DNA of 12,739 nt from Syntrophomonadaceae bacterium (GTDB lineage Bacteria; Bacillota; Syntrophomonadia; Syntrophomonadales; Syntrophomonadaceae): assembly GCA_028683995.1 (NCBI GenBank), contig JAQUGU010000024.1, positions 1 to 12,739 of the forward strand. Direction: 5' to 3'. Under the pieces are notes generated by a model. The model worked only from the letters and a program-made list of their open reading frames with translations, did not search any database and was not told the DNA's origin. Positions 6,751 to 12,739 of this stretch are shown piece after piece. The position numbers and the translations under genes were made by a program. Numbering within the stretch: position 1 is the first letter of the stretch; each line of letters opens with the position of its first letter.

Positions 6751-6780
6751 AGATTAGGCAAGAAGAGCAAAATATCCTTT
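6751..6780 (-). promoter_or_regulatory. Candidate sigma-H-type promoter of the histidine kinase gene
   Basis: Minus-strand AAAGGATAT (6772-6780) fits the Bacillus sigma-H -35 consensus RnAGGAwWW fully. After 12 bases GCCTAATCT (6751-6759) partly fits the -10 RnnGAATww, with two mismatches (T for G, C for w). Transcription would begin near 6744, about 30 bases before the TTG start. No sigma-A pair of comparable quality is seen. Confidence 0.45.
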
Positions 6781-6789
6781 AGAGATAAT

Positions 6790-6805
6790 GACATAATATG
6801 TCGAA
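6790..6805. promoter_or_regulatory. Palindrome overlapping a Spo0A-box-like heptamer upstream of the kinase
   Basis: GACATA-A-TATGTC (6790-6802) is a perfect 6+1+6 palindrome. Overlapping it, TGTCGAA (6799-6805, plus strand) equals the core Spo0A box. It sits just upstream of the candidate sigma-H promoter. A seven-base match is expected by chance about once or twice in a window this size, so the Spo0A reading is weak; the palindrome is the stronger part. Confidence 0.3.
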
Positions 6806-6881
6806 ACTAACATGTTCTGTAGTATTTTTTCTTTTTTTGTCTACGATTGCTGATAAGGTGACTATAGAAGTGGGGAGAAGG

Positions 6882-7397
6882 TTATATTTTAGGAAGGCGA
6901 ATAGAACTAATCATAAATAGACTTAAAGCCAGTACCAGAGACAATATGATAAGTGGGTGCAGGTAGGCTGCCAGCAGAGACAATAATGCCAGTAAACCTC
7001 CAGCAATAGTTATAGGCAACCCTAAAAAATACTCACTAATATTCAGTACATTAAAACGCGCCAGGCGGTATGCACCACAAATGATGAAAATCAAGAATGC
7101 TGCCAGAGCCATAAAACCGTAATTACTGGCCAGCACCTGCGAGTAGAGCAGAACTGCTGGTGCTACCCCAAATGATACGATATCACATAAAGAATCCAGT
7201 TCCCTGCCTAAATCGGAACTGGTATGTAGCCTGCGTGCCACTTTGCCATCTAATCCATCCATCACTACTGCTGCTAAAATAAGTATGGCTGCCAGTTTAT
7301 AATTGCCATTAATAGTATAGAGAATGGCTGTGGACCCAAACATAATATTTAAAAAGGTAATAAAATTGGCAGCTCTTTTAGTTACTAAACCGGCCAA
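6882..7397 (-). CDS. pssA: CDP-diacylglycerol--serine O-phosphatidyltransferase
   Basis: This membrane enzyme transfers phosphatidyl from CDP-diacylglycerol to L-serine, giving phosphatidylserine and CMP. The 171-residue product holds the complete CDP-alcohol phosphotransferase signature: Asp47, Asp50-Gly51, Ala54-Arg55, then eight residues to Gly64, Asp68 and Asp72. All four catalytic or metal-binding aspartates are present. Several hydrophobic helices surround it (for example 18-28, 34-46, 73-88, and a long hydrophobic C-terminal half). The start is TTG at 7397, inside the end of psd, with GGGAGGGG nine bases upstream; the next in-frame ATG (codon 19) would remove the first helix. The 20-base overlap with psd implies translational coupling. 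Length is close to that of the short Gram-positive PssA. No terminator is evident after the stop. Confidence 0.93.
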   Translation of the reverse strand: MAGLVTKRAANFITFLNIMFGSTAILYTINGNYKLAAILILAAVVMDGLDGKVARRLHTSSDLGRELDSLCDIVSFGVAPAVLLYSQVLASNYGFMALAAFLIFIICGAYRLARFNVLNISEYFLGLPITIAGGLLALLSLLAAYLHPLIILSLVLALSLFMISSIRLPKI

Positions 7398-8019
7398 TGA
7401 TGGTTTCCCCTCCCTTAACTATTTCCCCAGGCTGAACCAGTATTTCAGCACTAAGCGGTAAATACAATTCCGTGCAGGAACCAAATTTTATCAGGCCCAG
7501 TCGCTCGCCGCTTTGAACCTGGTCCCCTATTTTCAGCCAGCACACCAGTCTCCGGGCTACTATACCGGTGATTTGAACAACCATTATCTTTCCTTTATGA
7601 GAATGGATGCCGACGAGATTTGATACATTACTGGTACCGGCTTCTTTTTTATAAGCCGGTAGATAAGTACTTCCGGAGCGGGATAGCCATTCCACCTCGC
7701 CACTAAATGGAACCCGATTTACATGAACATTAAAAAGACTTAAAAAAATTCTTACCTGTATGGCAGACGACTTCAGGTACTGGTCTTCCCATACGGTACT
7801 AATTTCCATTATTTTGCCATCTGCCGGTGACAAAATAAGACCTTCATCAGCAGGTATACTGCGTTCAGGATTACGAAAAAAATAGGCAGCAAACAATGCT
7901 AGCCCCAATGGGATTAGCCAGTAGTAGTTATACGAGAGTAGAGCCAGCAGAGTGGCTAATAAAACTAATATACCTATATAAGGCCAACCTTCCCGGGATA
8001 TGATAGAACTATGATTCAT
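7378..8019 (-). CDS. psd: Phosphatidylserine decarboxylase proenzyme, short type
   Basis: The enzyme converts phosphatidylserine to phosphatidylethanolamine using a pyruvoyl group made by self-cleavage. In the 213-residue proenzyme the cleavage site is KFGSC, between Gly180 and Ser181, giving a beta chain of about 180 residues and an alpha chain of about 33. The likely catalytic Asp67 (SPADGK) and His99 (NVHVNRVP) are in place. A hydrophobic hairpin at about 14-48 would anchor it in the membrane. The size and FGS site fit the short, PSD-A-like class of Psd rather than the longer LGST type. ATG at 8019 follows a weak GGGG ribosome binding site. It lies 99 bases after the radical SAM gene with no visible terminator or clear promoter between, so read-through is possible. 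Its end carries the ribosome binding site and start of pssA. Confidence 0.93.
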   Translation of the reverse strand: MNHSSIISREGWPYIGILVLLATLLALLSYNYYWLIPLGLALFAAYFFRNPERSIPADEGLILSPADGKIMEISTVWEDQYLKSSAIQVRIFLSLFNVHVNRVPFSGEVEWLSRSGSTYLPAYKKEAGTSNVSNLVGIHSHKGKIMVVQITGIVARRLVCWLKIGDQVQSGERLGLIKFGSCTELYLPLSAEILVQPGEIVKGGETIIGRFSN

Positions 8020-8118
8020 TTAACTTAACCCCAAATTTCCTCTTTAAAAATTCATATGAAGATGTTGCTGATACAATTCCTGTCTCCCCAATTTAACCGA
8101 AGTTTATTAATAATGCAA

Positions 8119-9909
8119 TTAACTTTGACAAAATATTTTATAGTTGGTCTGGTTGTTATTATACAGGTCTGCTATAAGCCTGTCCCCTGCTTCATTAATA
8201 ACCCCCACCGCTTTTTTCTTAACCGGATGATATACAAAAATTAAAGGTAAAGGTTGTTCCAAAAAGGTGAGGGAAATGGGGTCAAATATAAAATATTCCA
8301 GGTGCAAGTGTTTCCTTATATTATACCGGGAATCTGCCCAATCACCTGGAAGAGAGGATAGAAACGCCTGGTCTTGCAAGCGGGTATTTAACAAATCCCC
8401 GGCTCCGTCTGGCTCAAGGCGTTCAATGCCCTGGGGAAAAGGGTGGGGTAAATTGTGATACAAGAAATCATATTTTATTAATTCATTCCATTCCTTCTTC
8501 CGGTCAGGCCAGCGAAAGTTAAGAAAATTAAGTAAAATGTCATATTCCTTTACCCGGCGGTGACCCCGACCAAAGAGCTCATTTTCCTCCCAGTAGAGGG
8601 CGAAGTCCTCAAAGAAGGCAAAGGCATTACCATGGTAAACCTTATTAATGGCATATGCTATAGTGCCCGGGACTATATTTTTATTATAGTAGCGGTTTAA
8701 AACCTCTTCTATCTGCTGTAGTTTAATGATTTCGTCATAAGAAATATAGTTGTTGGCCAGAACTTGATAAGGCGGGCGGGTCTGAAAACGATAACCGTGT
8801 TCATAGTGCTGTCGGTATATTTCTGAGCCTTTTAATAGTTTTAAAAATCCAAGTTGCAGCATATGGGGCTGTAAGCTGAAAACATTATTAAAGGAATCCT
8901 GAAAGGAGGTATAGCTTTCATAAGGTAGTCCGGCTATAAGATCCAGGTGCAGGTGGATATTATTAAATGACCGCAGTTGTAAAATATTTTGACGCAGGGT
9001 TTCCCAGTGGCTAACCCGATGAACTGCCTGTAGTGCTTCCGGACAAGTGGATTGAATTCCGATTTCAAAGTTAAAAACATCAGCCGGCAGCTTACCCAGA
9101 AATGCAATAAATTCATCTGAGAGCAAATCGGCGCAGATCTCCAGGTGCACCCTGGTACTGCTCCCCTGCTCGGCAATAAACTGCATAATCTCCCGGGCCC
9201 GTTTCTCGTTGCAGTTAAAGGTGCGATCCACCAGTTTTATTTCCCGCAGCTCATATTTAAGTAAATATTGCAGTTCTTCTTTTACCCTTTCCATGGGGAA
9301 AAAACGTACTCCCCGGGCGGTTGAAGAAAGGCAATAAGAGCAGTTAAAGGGGCAACCGCGGGAGCTTTCGTAATATATTACCCGGTCTTTATACGGGGTA
9401 AAATCGCGCCTAAAAGGAGATGGCAGGGAACCCAGTTCAGTAATTAATGGCCGGTCGGGATTTTCCATTACTTGTCCCTGGTAGCGGTAGGTTATCCCCT
9501 TGACTTCATCTATATCCTTCTCTTCGAGGATTTGTCCCAGTAATTGGCACAGGGTAATTTCGCCCTCTCCCCGTACAATATAGTCTATACAGGGGTGCTC
9601 TTGTAAAACGGTGGCAGCGTCGTAGGATACTTCGGGACCACCTAATATTATCAAGCATTGCGGGGATATTTTTTTAAAGTCCTGGCATAGGGACAGGGTC
9701 TCCTCAATATTCCAGATATAGGTGGAAAAACAGAGTACATCCGGTTGGCTACGGTAAAGGCTGGTCATTATGTGGTCAAGTTTATCGTTAATAGTAAACT
9801 CGAAAGTTTCCAATTCCCAATTATCACTATGACAGGCCTCTTCCAGATAAGCCAGAGCCAGTGAGGAGTGAATATATTTAGCATTTAGTGTGCTGACAAC
9901 TACTTTCAT
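8119..9909 (-). CDS. B12-binding-domain radical SAM protein with C-terminal DUF4080-type region
   Basis: The 596-residue protein combines three parts. Residues 1 to about 130 form a cobalamin-binding-like Rossmann domain (LNAKYIHSSLALAYLE at the start, LGGPEVSYD at 89-97, RGEGE at 113-117). Next comes a radical SAM domain with the [4Fe-4S] ligands Cys186, Cys190 and Cys193 in SSRGCPFNCSYC. A C-terminal region of about 200 residues rich in Tyr, Phe and Leu matches my memory of DUF4080. By family knowledge such enzymes use SAM and often cobalamin for difficult methylations or rearrangements, but no substrate is established for this type. The canonical cobalamin motif DxHxxG is not seen, as in many relatives. 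ATG at 9909 is preceded by AGGGTG at seven bases. Its upstream region is the hairpin-rich repeat at 9930-10246. No partner gene suggests a substrate; proximity to psd is not evidence of lipid modification. Confidence 0.88.
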   Translation of the reverse strand: MKVVVSTLNAKYIHSSLALAYLEEACHSDNWELETFEFTINDKLDHIMTSLYRSQPDVLCFSTYIWNIEETLSLCQDFKKISPQCLIILGGPEVSYDAATVLQEHPCIDYIVRGEGEITLCQLLGQILEEKDIDEVKGITYRYQGQVMENPDRPLITELGSLPSPFRRDFTPYKDRVIYYESSRGCPFNCSYCLSSTARGVRFFPMERVKEELQYLLKYELREIKLVDRTFNCNEKRAREIMQFIAEQGSSTRVHLEICADLLSDEFIAFLGKLPADVFNFEIGIQSTCPEALQAVHRVSHWETLRQNILQLRSFNNIHLHLDLIAGLPYESYTSFQDSFNNVFSLQPHMLQLGFLKLLKGSEIYRQHYEHGYRFQTRPPYQVLANNYISYDEIIKLQQIEEVLNRYYNKNIVPGTIAYAINKVYHGNAFAFFEDFALYWEENELFGRGHRRVKEYDILLNFLNFRWPDRKKEWNELIKYDFLYHNLPHPFPQGIERLEPDGAGDLLNTRLQDQAFLSSLPGDWADSRYNIRKHLHLEYFIFDPISLTFLEQPLPLIFVYHPVKKKAVGVINEAGDRLIADLYNNNQTNYKIFCQS

Positions 9910-10030
9910 ATCGTATCACCCTTCGGGCACAGATTAACGCTGAACTTTTTTGACGCAGATCAACGCAGATTTGTTATGATTACTTAAAGTAACAACCATC
10001 TATGCAATAGCTGCATCGACATTAAAAATA

Positions 10031-10049
10031 TGGGAAACTTCGTTTCCCA
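10031..10049. repeat. Perfect hairpin inside the composite repeat
   Basis: TGGGAAAC and GTTTCCCA form an eight-pair stem with a three-base TTC loop. A T-run does not follow on either strand, so it is not a terminator. It belongs to the extra segment present only in the left arm of the composite repeat. Confidence 0.7.
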
Positions 10050-10060
10050 GCGAAAGCTCT

Positions 10061-10072
10061 TCCTGTACAGGA
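10061..10072. repeat. Twelve-base perfect palindrome TCCTGTACAGGA
   Basis: TCCTGTACAGGA reads the same on both strands and is flanked by GCTCT and GCACG, extending partial pairing. It lies 11 bases after the preceding hairpin in the composite repeat. Function unknown; it is probably a structural part of the repeat. Confidence 0.6.
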
Positions 10073-10087
10073 GCACGTAATCTGTAG

Positions 10088-10109
10088 GGGCGAACCCATG
10101 TGTTCGCCC
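10088..10109. repeat. Perfect hairpin at the left inner end of the repeat
   Basis: GGGCGAAC pairs with GTTCGCCC across a six-base loop (CCATGT). Together with the preceding TGTA this is the familiar TGTAGGGGCGAAC type of intergenic repeat seen in diverse bacterial genomes. A degenerate copy in opposite orientation lies at 10163-10193. Confidence 0.7.
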
Positions 10110-10272
10110 GCAATAGGCAGCTATATATGCAATGAGATTCACCTTACGGGGGCCAGTGGCCAGCCGGGCAGACACACGGGTTAAGCCCCTACAAAAATTA
10201 CATAAATCTGCATCCTTAAAAATTATAAAAAAATCAGTGTTAATCATAAGAAATCAGCTACCTTAATGGCGA

Positions 10273-10300
10273 CCATAGGGAGCATCTGTGTGCCCTATGG
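10273..10300. repeat. Strong hairpin downstream of murB without a T-run
   Basis: CCATAGGG and CCCTATGG form a perfect eight-pair stem around a 12-base loop. It stands about 40 bases past the murB stop. Neither strand has a run of T after it, so intrinsic termination is unlikely; it may slow RNA decay or be a further repeat fragment. Confidence 0.5.
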
Positions 10301-10338
10301 GTATGTAATCAGTGTCTATTCCCGTGTCTATTTTCTTG

Positions 10339-11238
10339 CTAGTCTTCCCCCACTACCCGGATTTCCGATTGCAGGTCTACTCCGAAGCGCTCTTGGGCTT
10401 TTTGCTGAATATAGGCAATTAAATCAAGAACATCGCGGGCAGTAGCATTACCATTATTAACAATAAAACCGGCATGTTTGCTGGATACCTGGGCGCCGCC
10501 CATTTGATAACCCTTTAGTCCCAGTTCTTCCAACATGGGGCCAACATAAAATCCCGGGGGGCGCCTAAAGGTGCTGCCCGCACTGGGTTTGTCCAGGGGC
10601 TGTTTTTCCTCCCGCCGGCGGGCGAATTCCAGCATGCGCTTTTCTATTTCCTCGCGGTTGGCAGTCACCAGTTTTAATCGAGCCGAAATTATTATATAGT
10701 CATTACTCTGAAATACGCTTTGGCGATAGCCAAATTGCATTTCGGTATTCCGGAAAGTTTTAATACTACCCTCCGGGCTTATGGCCCGGGCTTCGGTAAC
10801 AATCGCTTGTATTTCTCCATCATAGGCCCCGGCATTCATAACCAGTGCCCCTCCCAGACTTCCGGGTATGCCCTCGGCAAATTCCAGTCCAGATAATGAA
10901 TGGAAAGCGGCTATTCGAGCCAGAGCAGAAATTTTTACACCTGCCTGGGCCTGTATCTCCTCACCGTTAACCTCAACTTCATCCAGGTTTTCTCCCAGCT
11001 TCATTGCTACTCCGCGGATACCCCGGTCCCTTACCAGTAGATTACTGCCCATACCGAATATAAACAGGGGAATATCCCTTTGCCGGCAAAATGATATAAC
11101 GGTATGAACATCTTCTTCATCTCGCGGTAGTACCATTATGTCAACCGGCCCGCCGATTTTAAAGGTAGTATGATTTTTCATCTCTTCGCTAAACAGTAAA
11201 CGATCTGCGGGCAGATAATTCAATATTTCAGAATACAT
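10339..11238 (-). CDS. murB: UDP-N-acetylenolpyruvoylglucosamine reductase
   Basis: MurB is the cytoplasmic FAD enzyme that reduces UDP-GlcNAc-enolpyruvate to UDP-MurNAc with NADPH, the second committed step of peptidoglycan synthesis. ATG 11238 is chosen (299 residues) because AGGAG stands six bases upstream and the distance to the NHTTFKIGGP motif (22-31) fits relatives. In-frame ATG 11283 and TTG 11295 have no such site. FAD-domain motifs include GMGSNLLV (62-69), EGIPGSLGGALVMNAGAY (122-139), and YRQSVF (171-176). The catalytic Ser222 lies in PSAGSTFRRP and the acid Glu292 in SEIR near the C-terminus. The overall length and the motifs point to the type II class, common in Gram-positive bacteria. 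It stands alone rather than in a division cluster, is transcribed divergently from the glcD-like gene, and is followed by the hairpin at 10273-10300. Confidence 0.95.
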   Translation of the reverse strand: MYSEILNYLPADRLLFSEEMKNHTTFKIGGPVDIMVLPRDEEDVHTVISFCRQRDIPLFIFGMGSNLLVRDRGIRGVAMKLGENLDEVEVNGEEIQAQAGVKISALARIAAFHSLSGLEFAEGIPGSLGGALVMNAGAYDGEIQAIVTEARAISPEGSIKTFRNTEMQFGYRQSVFQSNDYIIISARLKLVTANREEIEKRMLEFARRREEKQPLDKPSAGSTFRRPPGFYVGPMLEELGLKGYQMGGAQVSSKHAGFIVNNGNATARDVLDLIAYIQQKAQERFGVDLQSEIRVVGED

Positions 11239-11333
11239 AAACCTCTCCTTAATTAGACGCAAAACTTCATTGACCTGATACATTCTATGGCTCAAGGTTC
11301 CTGGTTATAACTTTCTTATCAATCATTGCTTAG

Positions 11334-11362
11334 ATTATACCGTATACACTGCATATTTATAA
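11334..11362 (-). promoter_or_regulatory. Candidate sigma-A promoter of murB
   Basis: Minus-strand TTATAA (11357-11362) and a perfect TATAAT (11334-11339) are separated by 17 bases. The leader to the chosen murB start would be about 90 bases; no riboswitch-like structure is evident in it. Confidence 0.5.
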
Positions 11363-11379
11363 TCTGGTTACTGCCTTTG

Positions 11380-11388
11380 TGATATAAT
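11380..11388 (+). promoter_or_regulatory. Extended -10 promoter of the glcD-like gene
   Basis: TGATATAAT combines a perfect TATAAT (11383-11388) with the TGn extension. No good -35 lies at the usual distance. Transcription would start near 11395, giving a leader of about 38 bases. It stands back to back with the murB promoter, their -10 boxes about 45 bases apart. Confidence 0.55.
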
Positions 11389-11432
11389 AGGCAGGGAAAT
11401 ATTAGATTTTAATTTGTCAAGGGGGACTGAAG

Positions 11433-12739
11433 ATGGATAAATCAGCCTTACAAAAAGAACTGGTGAAAATGCTGGGCAAAGATAAAGTTCTCTACGACGA
11501 GCTCGACTTGATGTACTATTCTTATGACAGTTCATTTTTAACCAAACTGGAACCGGCTAACCCCTGGGCCGTGGTTATGCCACGCTCCACGGAAGAGGTT
11601 CAACAAATAATGAAATTAGCCTTTGATAATAACATTGACATCATCCCCCGCGGGGCTGGTACCGGTGAAACTGGTGGCTGTGTAGCCTTAAAAGGTGGCA
11701 TTGTTTTGGACCTTTCCACCTGGGATGAAATAGTAGAGATTGATGCTAAAAATATGCAGGTTATCCTCCGCCCCGGGGTGATACATGCCCACCTTAATAA
11801 GGAACTGGCAAAATATAATCTGTTTTTCCCTCCCGACCCGGGCAGTAGTCAAATGTGCACAGTTGGAGGGATGGTAGCCAACAATGCCAGTGGTTTGCGG
11901 GCAGTAAAATATGGTTGTACCGAACAGTATATCCTGGGTTTGGAAGTGGTACTGGCCAATGGTGACATTATTACTACCGGTGGCATGAAGGCCCGCTGCA
12001 TTAAAAATGTTTCCGGACTAAACCTGACCAAGTTAATGGTAGGTTCGGAAGGTATATTAGGGGTTATTACTAAAATTCGTCTGCGCTGCTGGCCCCGGCC
12101 CAAAGCACGTGGTATTGCCATGGCGGTTTTTGATAATTTAGATGATGCTCCGGCAACAGTCCTGGATGTATACCAGTCTGGGATTCTTCCATCCGGTATA
12201 GAGATACTTGACAGCTCGGCTATTCAGGCGGTAAACCTGTTTAAGCCGGAAATTAATCTACCTGAGGCTGAAGCTATACTGCTATTTGAGGTAGACGGCA
12301 ATCCGCCATCAGTAGAATATGAAGGTCAGATAATAAAAGAAGTAGCCGGTAAACGAGCTCGTAATGTGGAGTGGTCGACCGAGGCTAAACGCATGGCTGA
12401 ACTCTGGGAAGGCAGGAGTATTACCGCTACTGCTGCGGCCCGGGTCAGGAAGGATGGCAGCCGCATATTTGCCGGTGAGGATATCAGTGTTCCCCTGGCC
12501 AAAGTAGCCGATACCCTGCGGGCTATAAGGGCACTGGGCGATAAGTACGGTATCAAAGTGGTTAACTATGGCCATATCGGCGATGGCAATGTGCACACTG
12601 CCCCGGTAATAAATCCGGAAAACCCGGAAGAAGTGGAAAAAGTGTTAAAGCTGGTTCACGATATTCACCTGCTGGCTATAGAAATGGAAGGAAGTACTAC
12701 TGGTGAACACGGGGTAGGAGTGGTCCGGCGCCAGTACGC
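11433..12739 (+). CDS. FAD-linked glycolate/D-lactate oxidase subunit, GlcD family (3' end cut by the window)
   Basis: These flavoproteins oxidise 2-hydroxy acids such as glycolate or D-lactate and pass electrons to an Fe-S partner, electron-transfer flavoprotein or the membrane. Starting at ATG 11433, with GGGGG seven bases upstream, 435 codons are open to the edge; the family is usually near 460 residues, so about 25-30 are missing. The FAD-binding PCMH domain shows PRGAGTGETGG (72-82), FPPDPGSS (132-139) and VGSEGILGVIT (203-213). The C-terminal oxidase domain shows ELWEGR (323-328), GHIGDGNVH (380-388) and STTGEHGVG (421-429), with the histidines typical of the active site. The loop GTGETGG differs from the usual GTGLSGG of GlcD at two positions. 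Substrate cannot be fixed from sequence, and the downstream gene that might show the electron acceptor lies outside the window. It is the only plus-strand gene here. Confidence 0.92.
   Translation, partial: MDKSALQKELVKMLGKDKVLYDELDLMYYSYDSSFLTKLEPANPWAVVMPRSTEEVQQIMKLAFDNNIDIIPRGAGTGETGGCVALKGGIVLDLSTWDEIVEIDAKNMQVILRPGVIHAHLNKELAKYNLFFPPDPGSSQMCTVGGMVANNASGLRAVKYGCTEQYILGLEVVLANGDIITTGGMKARCIKNVSGLNLTKLMVGSEGILGVITKIRLRCWPRPKARGIAMAVFDNLDDAPATVLDVYQSGILPSGIEILDSSAIQAVNLFKPEINLPEAEAILLFEVDGNPPSVEYEGQIIKEVAGKRARNVEWSTEAKRMAELWEGRSITATAAARVRKDGSRIFAGEDISVPLAKVADTLRAIRALGDKYGIKVVNYGHIGDGNVHTAPVINPENPEEVEKVLKLVHDIHLLAIEMEGSTTGEHGVGVVRRQY

Larger units (their letters stand above)
9930..10246. repeat. 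Composite, imperfectly palindromic MITE-like non-coding repeat
   Basis: The region has nested inverted repeats. The outer arms are GATTAACGCTGAACTTTTTT (9932-9951) against the complement of 10227-10245 (GATTAACACTGATTTTTTT). Inside them GCAGATTTGTTATG (9965-9978) matches the complement of 10201-10212. The inner arms are about 30 bases: TGTAGGGGCGAACCCATGTG (from 10083) against TGTAGGGGCTTAACCCGTGT (complement, from 10193). The left arm carries about 105 extra bases between the outer and inner repeats, holding further hairpins. ACGCAGAT occurs twice in tandem (9953-9960, 9963-9970). No transposase or credible gene is present. The pattern fits a degenerate miniature element or stacked intergenic repeats; a clear target-site duplication is not visible. 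Confidence 0.65.

Noticed and set aside
9984..10247. Minus-strand open frame of 87 codons in the intergenic region
   Set aside because: It runs through the inverted repeats and hairpins of the composite repeat; its sequence is dictated by the palindromes and it resembles no protein.
10312..10332. Direct repeat GTGTCTATT twice, 12 bases apart, just after murB
   Set aside because: Too short and only two copies; consistent with chance or minor slippage.
9930..10338. CRISPR array
   Set aside because: Repeats here are inverted and few, not regularly spaced direct repeats with unique spacers, and no cas gene is present.
12309..12596. Minus-strand open frames of 95 and 76 codons near the right end
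   Set aside because: Both are antisense to the well-supported GlcD-family gene whose motifs continue through this region.

Overview
The window looks like chromosomal DNA from an anaerobic, probably spore-forming low-to-mid GC Firmicute of the Clostridia. This is inferred from strong purine-rich ribosome binding sites, several TTG starts, Gram-positive style operators (a CadC/SmtB-type operator and GAAC-N4-GTTC sites resembling the Gram-positive LexA box), and a soluble sporulation-type PAS histidine kinase. No species can be named from the sequence alone. All genes lie on the minus strand except the last, a glcD-like gene entering from 11433 on the plus strand and cut by the window edge.

Layout. 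At the left edge is the start of an unrecognised membrane protein (1-197, minus), then an AT-rich gap. Next comes a 38-residue membrane peptide gene (513-629, minus) with its own promoter, two LexA-box-like palindromes and a terminator. It sits directly downstream of a Zn/Cd/Pb P1B-type ATPase (707-2815) and its ArsR/SmtB-family metal sensor (2838-3209), whose promoter overlaps a near-perfect operator. Then follow an AarF/ABC1/UbiB atypical kinase (3360-5033), a two-PAS histidine kinase (5209-6714) with a sigma-H-like promoter, and the phosphatidylethanolamine pair pssA (6882-7397) and psd (7378-8019), which overlap. A B12-binding radical SAM protein of the DUF4080 type (8119-9909) comes next, then about 430 bp of non-coding, hairpin-rich repeat (9910-10338), murB (10339-11238), and the divergent glcD-like gene.

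How the genes work together. The sensor and ATPase form a self-contained metal-efflux operon: metal binding should release the repressor from the operator and allow export. Psd decarboxylates the phosphatidylserine that PssA makes, and the overlap implies co-translation. The histidine kinase has no response regulator beside it, as expected for a kinase feeding a sporulation phosphorelay. The other genes look independent.

The most interesting observation is the unannotated 38-residue single-span peptide whose promoter carries one GAAC-N4-GTTC palindrome in its -35/-10 spacer and a second over the likely transcription start. That is the layout expected of a damage-induced (SOS) small membrane peptide, although an ArsR-family operator is a real alternative reading.
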